Assembly (NCBI RefSeq): GCF_001654915.1
Contig: NZ_LXEQ01000023.1
Strand: one strand, 5' to 3'
DNA: 64,000 nucleotides
DNA from: Buttiauxella ferragutiae
Lineage (GTDB): Bacteria > Pseudomonadota > Gammaproteobacteria > Enterobacterales > Enterobacteriaceae
Shown one piece after another: positions 23,908 through 33,025 of the stretch (position 1 is the first letter of the stretch; every line of letters begins with the position of its first letter). Both the position numbers and the translations under genes were made by a program. The notes below the pieces were generated by a model. That model was given only the letters and a program-made list of their open reading frames with translations, was not told where the DNA came from and made no database searches.

Positions 23908-26232
23908 ATGAAAATTAGTGACGGTAACTGGCTTATCCAGCCCGGTTTAGCGCTTATCCACCCGGTGCAAGTGTTTGATGTGGAACAGCAGGGTAATGAG
24001 ATGGTGGTGTATGCGGGCATGAAGGATGTGCGCGAGCGGGGGAATCAGCTTGATACTCCACTGTTCACGCTACGCTTTTTCTCCCCACAGGAAGGGATTG
24101 TCGGTGTGCGTATCGAGCATTTCCAGGGCGCGGTGGATAACGGCCCGCATTATCCGCTGAACGTGTTGCACGACGTGAAAGTGTCGATGCAAAACACCGC
24201 TGAGTTTGCCGAGCTGAAAAGCGGCAATCTGGCGGTGCGTGTCACCAAAGGCGTTGAATGGGCGCTGGATTTCCTGCGCGATGGCGTGCGCATCACCGGC
24301 AGTGCGGTGAAAAATAACGGTTATGTGCAGGATGCTAACAGCGGCAACACGCACATGTTCGAGCGCCTGGATTTGAGCGTTGGCGAAACGGTTTATGGTC
24401 TGGGCGAGCGTTTTACCGCGCTGGTGAAAAACGGCCAGACGGTGGAAACCTGGAACCGCGATGGCGGCACCAGCACCGAGCAATCTTACAAAAACATTCC
24501 GTTCTACCTCACCAACCGTGGCTACGGCGTGCTGGTGAATCATCCGGAATGTGTCTCCTTTGAAGTTGGTTCCGAAAAAGTCTCTAAAGTGCAGTTCAGC
24601 GTCGCAGGTGAATATCTCGAATACTTCGTGATTGACGGCCCAACGCCGAAAGCGGTTCTTGACCGTTACACCCGCTTCACAGGCCGCCCGGCGCTGCCGC
24701 CAGCGTGGTCGTTTGGCCTGTGGCTCACCACTTCCTTTACCACCAACTACGACGAAGCGACGGTGAATAGTTTTATCGACGGCATGGCCGAACGTAACCT
24801 GCCGCTGCACGTGTTCCACTTCGACTGCTTCTGGATGAAAGCCTTCCAGTGGTGTGATTTCGAGTGGGACCCGGTGACCTTCCCCGATCCTGAAGGCATG
24901 TTGAAACGCCTGAAAGCGCGTGGTCTGAAAATCTGCGTGTGGATTAACCCGTACATCGGCCAAAAATCCCCGCTGTTTCGTGAAGGGATGGAAAAAGGCT
25001 ATCTGCTGAAACGCCCGAACGGCGCGGTGTGGCAGTGGGATAAATGGCAGCCAGGCCAGGCGATTGTTGATTTCACCAATCCGGCGGCTTGCGACTGGTA
25101 CGCAGGCCATCTGAAACGCCTGGTGCGCATGGGTGTGGATTGCTTCAAAACTGACTTCGGCGAGCGCATCCCAACCGATGTGGTGTGGCACGATGGCTCC
25201 GACCCGCAGAAAATGCATAACCATTACGCGTTCATTTATAACGAGCTGGTGTGGAACGTGCTCAAGCAGGAACTGGGCGACGAAGAAGCCGTACTGTTTG
25301 CCCGTTCGGCCTCCGTTGGCGCACAACAATTCCCGGTTCACTGGGGCGGCGACTGCTACGCCAACTACGAATCTATGGCGGAAAGCCTGCGCGGTGGTTT
25401 GTCGCTCGGCATGTCTGGTTTTGGTTTCTGGAGCCACGATATTGGCGGCTTCGAAAATACCGCTCCGGCGCATGTATATAAGCGCTGGTGCGCGTTCGGG
25501 CTGCTCTCCAGCCACAGCCGCCTCCACGGCAGCAAATCCTACCGTGTGCCATGGGCGTATGACGACGAAGCTTGCGATGTGGTGCGCCACTTCACGCAGT
25601 TGAAATCGCGCATGATGCCGTATCTGTATCGCCAGGCGGCGCAGGCTGCGGAATGCGGTACGCCGATGATGCGCGCCATGATGCTGGAGTTCCCGGACGA
25701 TCCAGGCTGCGATTATCTCGACCGCCAGTACATGTTGGGCGAGTCAGTGATGGTTGCGCCGGTGTTCTCTGAGGCGGGCGACGTGCAGTTCTATCTGCCA
25801 GAAGGGCGCTGGACGCATCTGCTCAACAACCAGCAAGCGCAAGGTCGCCGCTGGCATAAAGAGCAGCATGATTTCCAGAGCCTGCCGGTGTATGTGCGTG
25901 ACAATACGCTGTTGGCGCTGGGTAATAATGACCAGAAACCGGATTACGCGTGGCACGAAGGCACCGCTTTCCAGCTATTTAACCTGGACGATGGCCGCGA
26001 GGCGATTTGTGAAGTCCCGGCGGCAGACGGTTCGGTTGTCTTCACGCTGAAGGTGCGTCGCGAAGGCAATACGCTGGCGGTACAAAGCGCAGGTCAGGCG
26101 AAAGACTGGACGCTGTGTCTGCGCAATATCGGCAACGTGAAAGGCGTGAAGCAAGGTAAGAGCATTGCGGGTGAACACGGTGTGGTGATTACACCGGATT
26201 CGCACGAGGCGGGAATGGTTATCGAGCTTTAA
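23908..26232 (+). CDS. yicI: Alpha-xylosidase (glycoside hydrolase family 31)
   Basis: 774 residues, against 772 in E. coli YicI, and closely similar throughout. Releases alpha-linked xylose from the non-reducing end of xyloside disaccharides in the cytoplasm. The nucleophile region KTDFGERIP (E. coli Asp416) and the acid/base region HWGGDCYANYE (Asp482) are intact, as is the substrate loop FDCFWMKAFQWCDFEWD. The start MKISDGNWLIQPG agrees with E. coli. In E. coli it is paired with the transporter gene yicJ; that gene is not next to it here. It lies beside selC as in E. coli. Confidence 0.96.
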   Translation: MKISDGNWLIQPGLALIHPVQVFDVEQQGNEMVVYAGMKDVRERGNQLDTPLFTLRFFSPQEGIVGVRIEHFQGAVDNGPHYPLNVLHDVKVSMQNTAEFAELKSGNLAVRVTKGVEWALDFLRDGVRITGSAVKNNGYVQDANSGNTHMFERLDLSVGETVYGLGERFTALVKNGQTVETWNRDGGTSTEQSYKNIPFYLTNRGYGVLVNHPECVSFEVGSEKVSKVQFSVAGEYLEYFVIDGPTPKAVLDRYTRFTGRPALPPAWSFGLWLTTSFTTNYDEATVNSFIDGMAERNLPLHVFHFDCFWMKAFQWCDFEWDPVTFPDPEGMLKRLKARGLKICVWINPYIGQKSPLFREGMEKGYLLKRPNGAVWQWDKWQPGQAIVDFTNPAACDWYAGHLKRLVRMGVDCFKTDFGERIPTDVVWHDGSDPQKMHNHYAFIYNELVWNVLKQELGDEEAVLFARSASVGAQQFPVHWGGDCYANYESMAESLRGGLSLGMSGFGFWSHDIGGFENTAPAHVYKRWCAFGLLSSHSRLHGSKSYRVPWAYDDEACDVVRHFTQLKSRMMPYLYRQAAQAAECGTPMMRAMMLEFPDDPGCDYLDRQYMLGESVMVAPVFSEAGDVQFYLPEGRWTHLLNNQQAQGRRWHKEQHDFQSLPVYVRDNTLLALGNNDQKPDYAWHEGTAFQLFNLDDGREAICEVPAADGSVVFTLKVRREGNTLAVQSAGQAKDWTLCLRNIGNVKGVKQGKSIAGEHGVVITPDSHEAGMVIEL

Positions 26233-26239
26233 TGTTTGT

Positions 26240-26290
26240 GGCGGGGGCGCTTGCGCTTGCCCGCCCTACAATTAACTCTCTCCCTGAGGG
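26240..26290. repeat. Inverted repeat after yicI and left half of an interrupted palindrome
   Basis: GGCGGGGGCGC...GCCCGCC (26240-26265) is an enterobacterial inverted repeat that may end the yicI transcript. The following CTCTCCCTGAGGG is the left arm of a CCCTCTCCC/GGGAGAGGG palindrome. Its right arm, GGGGGAGAGGGG, resumes at 26716, after the inserted element. Confidence 0.65.
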
Positions 26291-26713
26291 CTGTCAGCCC
26301 CGCAGGTTTTCCGTTCACCCGTGCGTTCAGTTATCTCTGTAATTCCCGCAAACGGTGCGATCGAAGCCGGGAACAAGGTCAAAACCGCTCTGGCTTATGA
26401 CTTTGACCTTGAATTTCGGGTCCGGCTTAAATAGCCTCCATTTTGACTCCAGGTGGCAGGGTCCAGCCGTCGGGAACGGCTGGAGGGCGCGATCGTCGGG
26501 AACGAATCGCAACTGACCCTGACACGGAGGCTAAATGGAGGTTTACCGCTTGCGGCGATTTATTTGCCGGGAGTCCGGGTCCTTAGGGTGGCGACGGTGG
26601 CCACCCTAAGACGTTCACCGGTTTCGTGGCGACATAAACATTCAATCGCCTGGTGAACGGAACCTTCTCCGAATTGGCAGGAACTGTTCTTCAAAGATGT
26701 GTACAAGAGACAG
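26291..26713 (-). mobile_element. Tn5-end-like non-autonomous element, copy 1 (one end eroded)
   Basis: 423 bp, in inverted orientation relative to the other copies. The end at 26695-26713 read inwards is CTGTCTCTTGTACACATCT, one mismatch from the Tn5 mosaic-end consensus. The opposite end keeps only CTGT before jumping to a conserved internal segment (TTTTCCGTTCACCCG), so about 55 bp seem deleted there. The interior from about 26357 to the right end is nearly the same as the first half of the copy at 49935, including the 11-bp hairpin CTTAGGGTGGC/GCCACCCTAAG. It contains short open frames of no clear coding value and no transposase. It sits between convergent yicI and yhgN inside an older palindrome; no target duplication is visible. 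Confidence 0.75.
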
Positions 26714-26735
26714 TTGGGGGAGAGGGGACGCAAGT

Positions 26736-27329
26736 TTATCCCTTCATCCACACCCGCAGGCCATCGAGGAACATCTGCGTTGCCAGCATCACCAGCACCA
26801 GGCCCATCAGGCGTTCCAGCGCATTCACGCCTTTCTCGCCCAGCAGGCGCAAGAACAGCGATGATTGCAGCAAAATCGCCACGGTACCGCCCCAGGCCAG
26901 CAGTAACGCGATCACTAAATGCCCCATCTGATTCGGATACTGGTGCGATAGCAACATTAATGTCGCCAGCAGCGTCGGTCCGGCAACCAGCGGGATTGCC
27001 AGCGGCACGATAAACGGTTCTTCACCCGCAGGCAGGCCAGAGGCATTGCCTTCATGGCTTGGGAAAATCATTTTAATCGCAATCAGGAACAGAATAATCC
27101 CGCCGGATATAGAAACGCTTTCGGCGCGTAAGTTAAGGAATGCGAGAATTTTTTCTCCGGCGAATAAGAAAATCAGCATGATGATCAGCGCAATCAGCAG
27201 CTCGCGGATCATGATGGCGCGGCGGCGTTTTGGCTCGGTATGTTTGAGCACTGACATAAAGATCGGCAGGTTGCCCAGCGGGTCCATAATCAGGATTAAC
27301 AGCACTGCCGCAGAAATGATTTCGGTCAT
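26736..27329 (-). CDS. yhgN: MarC-family inner-membrane protein YhgN
   Basis: 197 residues, the same length as E. coli YhgN. Six hydrophobic helices and the MarC-family segments LILIMDPLGNLPIFMSVL and VPLAIPLVAGPTLLATLMLL are present. The transported substrate, if any, is unknown; the family was once linked to multiple antibiotic resistance without firm support. It lies divergent to asd, as in E. coli. Confidence 0.94.
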   Translation of the reverse strand: MTEIISAAVLLILIMDPLGNLPIFMSVLKHTEPKRRRAIMIRELLIALIIMLIFLFAGEKILAFLNLRAESVSISGGIILFLIAIKMIFPSHEGNASGLPAGEEPFIVPLAIPLVAGPTLLATLMLLSHQYPNQMGHLVIALLLAWGGTVAILLQSSLFLRLLGEKGVNALERLMGLVLVMLATQMFLDGLRVWMKG

Positions 27330-27476
27330 GAATAATTGTCTCTAATAAGTTGTATTTCTAATCGCTTGCATATCATTGATTAATTTCACTTGCGACTTTG
27401 GCAGCATTTTGTAATGTGAAGGCTGTTTCCAATTAATGCACACAACGCACACATCTTCTTCGCAGGATTAGTCTCT

Positions 27477-28583
27477 ATGAAAAATGTTGGTTTTATCGGT
27501 TGGCGCGGTATGGTCGGTTCCGTTCTCATGCAGCGCATGGTTGAGGAACGTGACTTTGACGCCATTCGTCCGGTTTTCTTCTCCACTTCTCAGCTCGGCC
27601 TCGCGGCTCCGTCTTTTGCAGGCCAGAATAATGGCACCCTGCAAGATGCTTATGACCTGGAAGCGTTGAAAGCGCTGGATATTATCATTACCTGCCAGGG
27701 CGGCGATTATACCAACGAAATCTATCCAAAGCTTCGTGAAAGCGGTTGGCAGGGTTACTGGATTGATGCCGCCTCTTCACTGCGCATGAAAGATGACGCC
27801 ATCATCATTCTTGACCCAATTAACCAGCACGTCATTCAGGAAGGGCTGAACAACGGCGTCAAAACCTTTGTTGGCGGTAACTGTACCGTCAGCCTGATGC
27901 TGATGTCCCTCGGCGGCTTGTTTGCGAATGACCTGGTTGACTGGGTGTCTGTGGCGACTTATCAGGCAGCGTCCGGCGGCGGTGCGCGTCATATGCGTGA
28001 ACTGCTGAGCCAGATGGGCCAACTGCATAATCACGTTGCGGCTGAACTGGCTGATCCTGCGTCTGCCATTCTGGACATCGAGCGCAAAGTGACTGACTTG
28101 ACCCGTAGCGGCGGCCTGCCAACGGATAACTTTGGCGTGCCACTAGCAGGAAGCCTGATCCCGTGGATCGACAAGCAACTGGATAACGGCCAGACCCGCG
28201 AAGAGTGGAAAGGCCAGGCTGAGACTAACAAAATCCTCAACACCGGCACGATTATTCCAGTTGATGGCTTGTGTGTTCGCGTGGGCGCATTGCGCTGCCA
28301 CAGCCAGGCATTCACCATCAAACTGAAGAAAGATGTCTCTCTGCCAACCATTGAAGCGATGCTTTCCGGGCATAACGAGTGGGCGAAAGTGGTGCCAAAC
28401 GATCGCGAGATCACCATGCGCGAACTGACGCCTGCTGCCGTCACCGGCACGCTGACCACGCCAGTTGGACGCCTGCGTAAACTCAATATGGGCCCTGAAT
28501 TCCTTTCAGCGTTCACCGTGGGTGACCAGCTTCTGTGGGGTGCTGCAGAACCGTTACGTAGAATGTTGCGTCTGCTCGCATAA
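27477..28583 (+). CDS. asd: Aspartate-semialdehyde dehydrogenase
   Basis: 368 residues (E. coli 367). Reduces aspartyl phosphate to aspartate semialdehyde with NADPH, the branch-point step for lysine/diaminopimelate, threonine and methionine. The N-terminal nucleotide fold contains GFIGWRGMVGSVL; the catalytic Cys is in GGNCTVSLM and the catalytic His in VRVGALRCHSQAFTIKL. It is monocistronic, followed by a clear terminator. Confidence 0.97.
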   Translation: MKNVGFIGWRGMVGSVLMQRMVEERDFDAIRPVFFSTSQLGLAAPSFAGQNNGTLQDAYDLEALKALDIIITCQGGDYTNEIYPKLRESGWQGYWIDAASSLRMKDDAIIILDPINQHVIQEGLNNGVKTFVGGNCTVSLMLMSLGGLFANDLVDWVSVATYQAASGGGARHMRELLSQMGQLHNHVAAELADPASAILDIERKVTDLTRSGGLPTDNFGVPLAGSLIPWIDKQLDNGQTREEWKGQAETNKILNTGTIIPVDGLCVRVGALRCHSQAFTIKLKKDVSLPTIEAMLSGHNEWAKVVPNDREITMRELTPAAVTGTLTTPVGRLRKLNMGPEFLSAFTVGDQLLWGAAEPLRRMLRLLA

Positions 28584-28601
28584 GTACACTTGTTTACATA
28601 A

Positions 28602-28625
28602 GGGGCATTGCAGCCCCTTTTTTTT
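28602..28625 (+). terminator. Terminator of asd
   Basis: GGGGC/GCCCC around ATTGCA is followed by eight T, 18 bp after the asd stop. Confidence 0.92.
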
Positions 28626-28787
28626 CGCGTCATACATGGAGCGTATGATCGTTATTAATTATTTTTCAGGAGTAAAACAGCGCGTTGGCTATGCTTTATT
28701 CAGGGCGGAAAAAACCGTCTTGATAGGTTGTTGGGCGGAGCAGCTTACAGGAGTTCATTTACGCTGCCCGTTGGGTCAATGATAACG

Positions 28788-28821
28788 TTATCCTGAGCGC
28801 GTAAGCGTAGCGTCAGGATAA
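28788..28821. repeat. Inverted repeat upstream of glgB
   Basis: TTATCCTGA and TCAGGATAA enclose GCGCGTAAGCGTAGCG, a unit of the same general class as other inverted repeats in the window. It is just 24 bp before the glgB ATG, so it may affect glgB expression. The rest of the asd-glgB gap shows no convincing gene. Confidence 0.55.
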
Positions 28822-28844
28822 GACAAAAAAACAGGACAAAATCC

Positions 28845-31031
28845 ATGTCTGTTCATCCAGAAAAAGACGTGATAAATGCGCTAATTGCGGGTCACTTTGC
28901 TGATCCTTTTTCCTTGCTGGGAATGCATAAAACGGATGCCGGGCTGGAAGTGCGTGCCCTGTTACCTGACGCCACCGAAGTGTGGGTTATCGAACCAAAA
29001 ACTGGGGGGAAGGTCGGTAAATTAGACTGCCTTGATTCGCGCGGTTTCTTTTGCGGGGTTATTCCCCGGCGTAAAAATCCATTCCGTTATCAACTGGCCG
29101 TCATGTGGCATGGCCATGAAAATCTCATTGATGATCCTTACCGCTTTGGGCCGCTAATCCAGGAAGTGGATAGTTGGCTGTTGTCCGAAGGTACGCATTT
29201 GCGTCCTTATGAAACTCTCGGTGCGCACGCCGACACGATGGATGGCGTCACCGGCACGCGTTTCTCCGTTTGGGCACCTAACGCCCGCCGTGTTTCCGTC
29301 GTTGGCCAGTTTAACTATTGGGATGGCCGTCGCCATCCGATGCGTTTACGCCGCGAAAGCGGGATTTGGGAACTCTTTATCCCTGGCGCTCACCCTGGGC
29401 AGTTATACAAATTCGAACTGATTGATACCGACGGGCATCTGCGCCTGAAGGCCGACCCGTATGCGTTTGAGTCGCAAATGCGCCCGGAAACGGCATCGCT
29501 GATTTGCGGGTTACCGGAAAAAACCACCCTTAGCCCTGCGCGCCAGCGCGCTAATGGCTTCGATCAGCCAATTTCAATTTATGAAGTGCATCTCGGGTCG
29601 TGGCGTCGCCACACCGACAATAATTTCTGGCTCAGTTACCGCGAACTGGCGGACCAACTGGTGCCGTACGTGAAAGAGATGGGCTTTACCCACCTCGAGC
29701 TGTTGCCGATTAACGAACACCCGTTCGATGGCAGTTGGGGTTACCAGCCACAAGGGCTGTATGCGCCGACGCGCCGTTTCGGCACGCGAGAAGACTTCCG
29801 TTACTTTATTAATGCCGCACATGCTGCGGGCTTAAACGTGTTGCTCGACTGGGTGCCAGGGCATTTCCCGACGGATGACGCCGGGCTTGCGAAATTCGAT
29901 GGTACGTCGCTGTACGAACATGGCGACCCGCGCGAAGGCTATCACCAGGACTGGAACACGCTGATTTACAACTATGGGCGGCGTGAAGTCAGCAACTATC
30001 TGGTCGGCAATGGTCTGTACTGGATTGAGCGTTTCGGCATTGACGGTTTGCGCGTTGATGCGGTGGCGTCGATGATTTACCGCGATTACAGCCGCCAGCC
30101 AGGCGAGTGGATCCCCAACGATAAAGGCGGCCGTGAAAACCTCGAGGCGATCGAATTTTTGCGTAGCACCAACCGCATCATTGGCGAGCAAACGCCTGGT
30201 GCCGTGACCATGGCGGAAGAGTCGACCGACTTTGCGGGCGTGTCGCGTCCAGCGTCGATGGGCGGACTGGGTTTCTGGTTTAAATGGAACCTCGGCTGGA
30301 TGCACGACACTCTCGACTACATGAAGCTTGACCCGGTGCATCGCCAGTATCACCACGACAAAATGACCTTCGGCATGTTGTACAACAGCACCGAAAACTT
30401 TGTCCTGCCGTTGTCGCACGATGAAGTGGTACACGGTAAAAAATCGATTCTCGACCGCATGCCTGGCGATGCCTGGCAAAAGTTTGCCAACTTGCGTGCT
30501 TATTACGGTTGGATGTGGGCCTTCCCCGGCAAGAAGTTGCTGTTTATGGGCAATGAGTTTGCTCAAGGGCGTGAGTGGAACCATGACAGCAGCCTCGACT
30601 GGCACTTGCTGGAAGGCGGCGACAACTGGCACCACGGCGTGAAACGTCTGGTGCGTGATTTGAACCGCACTTATCGCCAACATGCCGCGATGCACGAGCT
30701 GGATTTTGATAGTTACGGTTTCGAATGGCTGGTGGTGGAAGACAACGTTAACTCGGTATTTATCTTTGTGCGCCGCGACTCACAAGGTAATGAAATCATT
30801 GTCGCCAGCAACTTTACGCCGGTACCGCGTTACCACTATCGCTTCGGCATTAACCAGCCAGGACGCTGGCGTGAAGAACTGAATACTGACTCAATGCATT
30901 ATCACGGCAGCAATGCCGGGAACAGCGGGGCGGTACACAGCGATGCCATTCCAAGCCACGGGCGCGATCACTCTTTAAGTTTGACGCTGCCACCGCTGTC
31001 GACCATTTGGCTGGTACGGGAGGCTGAATGA
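28845..31031 (+). CDS. glgB: 1,4-alpha-glucan branching enzyme
   Basis: 728 residues, exactly the E. coli length. Forms alpha-1,6 branches in glycogen by cutting and moving a short alpha-1,4 chain. An N-terminal carbohydrate-binding module 48 region (SVWAPNARRVSVVGQFNYWD) precedes the GH13 barrel. The catalytic motifs are DGLRVDAVAS (nucleophile Asp), TMAEES (Glu) and LPLSHDEVVHG (Asp). First gene of the glgBXCAP cluster; its stop overlaps the glgX start by 4 bp. Confidence 0.97.
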   Translation: MSVHPEKDVINALIAGHFADPFSLLGMHKTDAGLEVRALLPDATEVWVIEPKTGGKVGKLDCLDSRGFFCGVIPRRKNPFRYQLAVMWHGHENLIDDPYRFGPLIQEVDSWLLSEGTHLRPYETLGAHADTMDGVTGTRFSVWAPNARRVSVVGQFNYWDGRRHPMRLRRESGIWELFIPGAHPGQLYKFELIDTDGHLRLKADPYAFESQMRPETASLICGLPEKTTLSPARQRANGFDQPISIYEVHLGSWRRHTDNNFWLSYRELADQLVPYVKEMGFTHLELLPINEHPFDGSWGYQPQGLYAPTRRFGTREDFRYFINAAHAAGLNVLLDWVPGHFPTDDAGLAKFDGTSLYEHGDPREGYHQDWNTLIYNYGRREVSNYLVGNGLYWIERFGIDGLRVDAVASMIYRDYSRQPGEWIPNDKGGRENLEAIEFLRSTNRIIGEQTPGAVTMAEESTDFAGVSRPASMGGLGFWFKWNLGWMHDTLDYMKLDPVHRQYHHDKMTFGMLYNSTENFVLPLSHDEVVHGKKSILDRMPGDAWQKFANLRAYYGWMWAFPGKKLLFMGNEFAQGREWNHDSSLDWHLLEGGDNWHHGVKRLVRDLNRTYRQHAAMHELDFDSYGFEWLVVEDNVNSVFIFVRRDSQGNEIIVASNFTPVPRYHYRFGINQPGRWREELNTDSMHYHGSNAGNSGAVHSDAIPSHGRDHSLSLTLPPLSTIWLVREAE

Positions 31032-33010
31032 CACAACTCAGCGCCGGGAATTCCGCGCCGTACGGTTCTTACTTCGATGGAAAAGGGGTGAACTTCACCC
31101 TGTTTTCCGCCAATGCCCATAAAGTCGAACTGTGTGTGTTCGACGAGCATGGTCACGAGCAACGTTACGATTTACCGGTGCGAACCGGTGACATCTGGCA
31201 CGGCTATTTGCCCAACGCTAAACCTGGTCTGAAATACGGCTATCGTGTGCATGGGCCGTGGGAACCGCAAAACGGCCATCGTTTTAATCCGGCAAAATTG
31301 CTGCTCGACCCTTGTGCTCGCGTGGTAGTTGGCGGTGCAGCCGACCATCCGCATCTGCATGGCGGTTATGATGAACCCAACCTGGAAGATAGCGCTCCGC
31401 ACATGGCGAAATGTGTGGTGGTGCAGGATAAATTCGACTGGGAAGACGATGTGCACCCACGAATCCCGTGGGGCGACACGGTAATTTACGAAGCCAATGT
31501 GCGTGGTCTGACACTGCTTCACCCTGGCATCCCTGAAGAGTTGCGGGGTACTTATGCCGCACTTGGTCATCCGGTGATGATTAACTATTTCAAACGCCTG
31601 GGGATTACGGCGCTTGAATTGTTGCCGGTGGCGCATTTTGTCACCGAGCCGCGCATCGCCCATTTAGGGCTCAGCAATTATTGGGGCTATAACCCCCGTG
31701 CGCTGTACGCCGCCGAAGGTTATTACGCGGTAAATCAAGATCCACTGGTGGCCGCCAATGAGCTACGGGGTGCTGTAAAAGCACTGCACGAAGCGGGCAT
31801 CGAGGTCATTCTCGATATTGTTCTGAACCACAGTGCGGAGCTGGACCGCGATGGCCCAACCCTCTCACTGAGCGGAATCGACAACCGTAGCTATTATTGG
31901 TTAATGGAAAACGGTGATTACCAGAACTGGACAGGTTGCGGTAACACGTTGAATTTGAGCACGCCGGGCGTGGTTGCTCAGATGGTGGATTGTCTCCGTT
32001 ATTGGGTCGATAGCTGCCATATCGATGGTTTTCGCTTTGATTTAGCTTCGGTCATGGGGCGTACGCCGGAGTTCCGTCAGGATGCTCCGTTGTTCGAAGC
32101 GATAAAAAACGATCCTGTTTTGTCGCAAATAAAACTGATTGCTGAACCGTGGGATATTGGTGCGGGAGGTTATCAGGTGGGGAACTATCCGCCGCTATTT
32201 GCGGAATGGAATGACCATTTTCGTGACGGCATGCGGCGTTTCTGGCTGCGACAAGATCTATCGTTGGGGGGATTCGCTTGCCGCTTTGCTGGTTCAAGCG
32301 ATGTCTACCGTCGTGGAGAGCGCAAGCCTTCAACCAGTGTCAATTTAATCACTGCCCACGACGGCTTCACGCTGCGTGATTGTGTCAGCTTCAATCAAAA
32401 ACATAACGAAGCGAACGGCGAAGATAACCGCGATGGCACTAATAATAACTACAGCAATAACTATGGTTTCGAAGGACTGGAAGCTTCACTGAATATCAAA
32501 GAGCGGCGGCGCGACAGCGTGCACGCCTTGCTCACATTGTTACTGCTTTCTCAGGGAACGCCGATGCTGTTGGCTGGTGATGAACATGGCCACAGCCAGC
32601 ACGGCAACAATAATGCTTATTGTCAGGACAACCAACTGACCTGGCTTGATTGGGAACACTGTAACGATGGCTTAACCACATTTACCGCGGCATTGATTCA
32701 TCTACGCAAGACGATTCCGGCACTAACCCGAAATCTCTGGTGGGAGGAAGGTGATGACAATGTTCGCTGGTGGAATAAAGAGGCTCAGCCTCTGAGTGCT
32801 GACGAGTGGGAAAACGGGGTTCATCGCCTGCAAATCCAACTTTCTGAACGTTGGCTCATTACGATTAACGCGACCGAAGAGTTGGCTGACATCGTACTAC
32901 CCGAAGGGGAATGGCGAGCCATTCCTCCGTTTGCCGGTGAAGACAACCCGGTGGTGATGGCTGTATGGCATGGTCCTGCGCACGGAGTCTGCGTATTCCA
33001 GAAGTCATAA
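31028..33010 (+). CDS. glgX: Glycogen debranching enzyme
   Basis: 660 residues (E. coli GlgX 657). Isoamylase-type GH13 enzyme that removes short branches left after phosphorylase has trimmed glycogen. A CBM48-like N-terminus and barrel motifs DIVLNHSAE, DGFRFDLASVMG, LIAEPWD and TAHDGFTLRD are visible. Translationally coupled to glgB (ATGA overlap). glgC follows after 15 bp with AAAGGAG. Confidence 0.97.
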   Translation: MTQLSAGNSAPYGSYFDGKGVNFTLFSANAHKVELCVFDEHGHEQRYDLPVRTGDIWHGYLPNAKPGLKYGYRVHGPWEPQNGHRFNPAKLLLDPCARVVVGGAADHPHLHGGYDEPNLEDSAPHMAKCVVVQDKFDWEDDVHPRIPWGDTVIYEANVRGLTLLHPGIPEELRGTYAALGHPVMINYFKRLGITALELLPVAHFVTEPRIAHLGLSNYWGYNPRALYAAEGYYAVNQDPLVAANELRGAVKALHEAGIEVILDIVLNHSAELDRDGPTLSLSGIDNRSYYWLMENGDYQNWTGCGNTLNLSTPGVVAQMVDCLRYWVDSCHIDGFRFDLASVMGRTPEFRQDAPLFEAIKNDPVLSQIKLIAEPWDIGAGGYQVGNYPPLFAEWNDHFRDGMRRFWLRQDLSLGGFACRFAGSSDVYRRGERKPSTSVNLITAHDGFTLRDCVSFNQKHNEANGEDNRDGTNNNYSNNYGFEGLEASLNIKERRRDSVHALLTLLLLSQGTPMLLAGDEHGHSQHGNNNAYCQDNQLTWLDWEHCNDGLTTFTAALIHLRKTIPALTRNLWWEEGDDNVRWWNKEAQPLSADEWENGVHRLQIQLSERWLITINATEELADIVLPEGEWRAIPPFAGEDNPVVMAVWHGPAHGVCVFQKS

Positions 33011-33025
33011 AAAAAGGAGTCAGTC

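Noticed and set aside
24070..25590. Long minus-strand open frame opposite yicI
   Set aside because: It lies wholly antisense to a conserved gene and has the His/Ala/Arg-rich composition of a shadow frame in GC-rich codons.
28626..28782. Small gene between asd and glgB
   Set aside because: The frame continues out of asd through the terminator and has no independent ribosome-binding site or recognisable domain.
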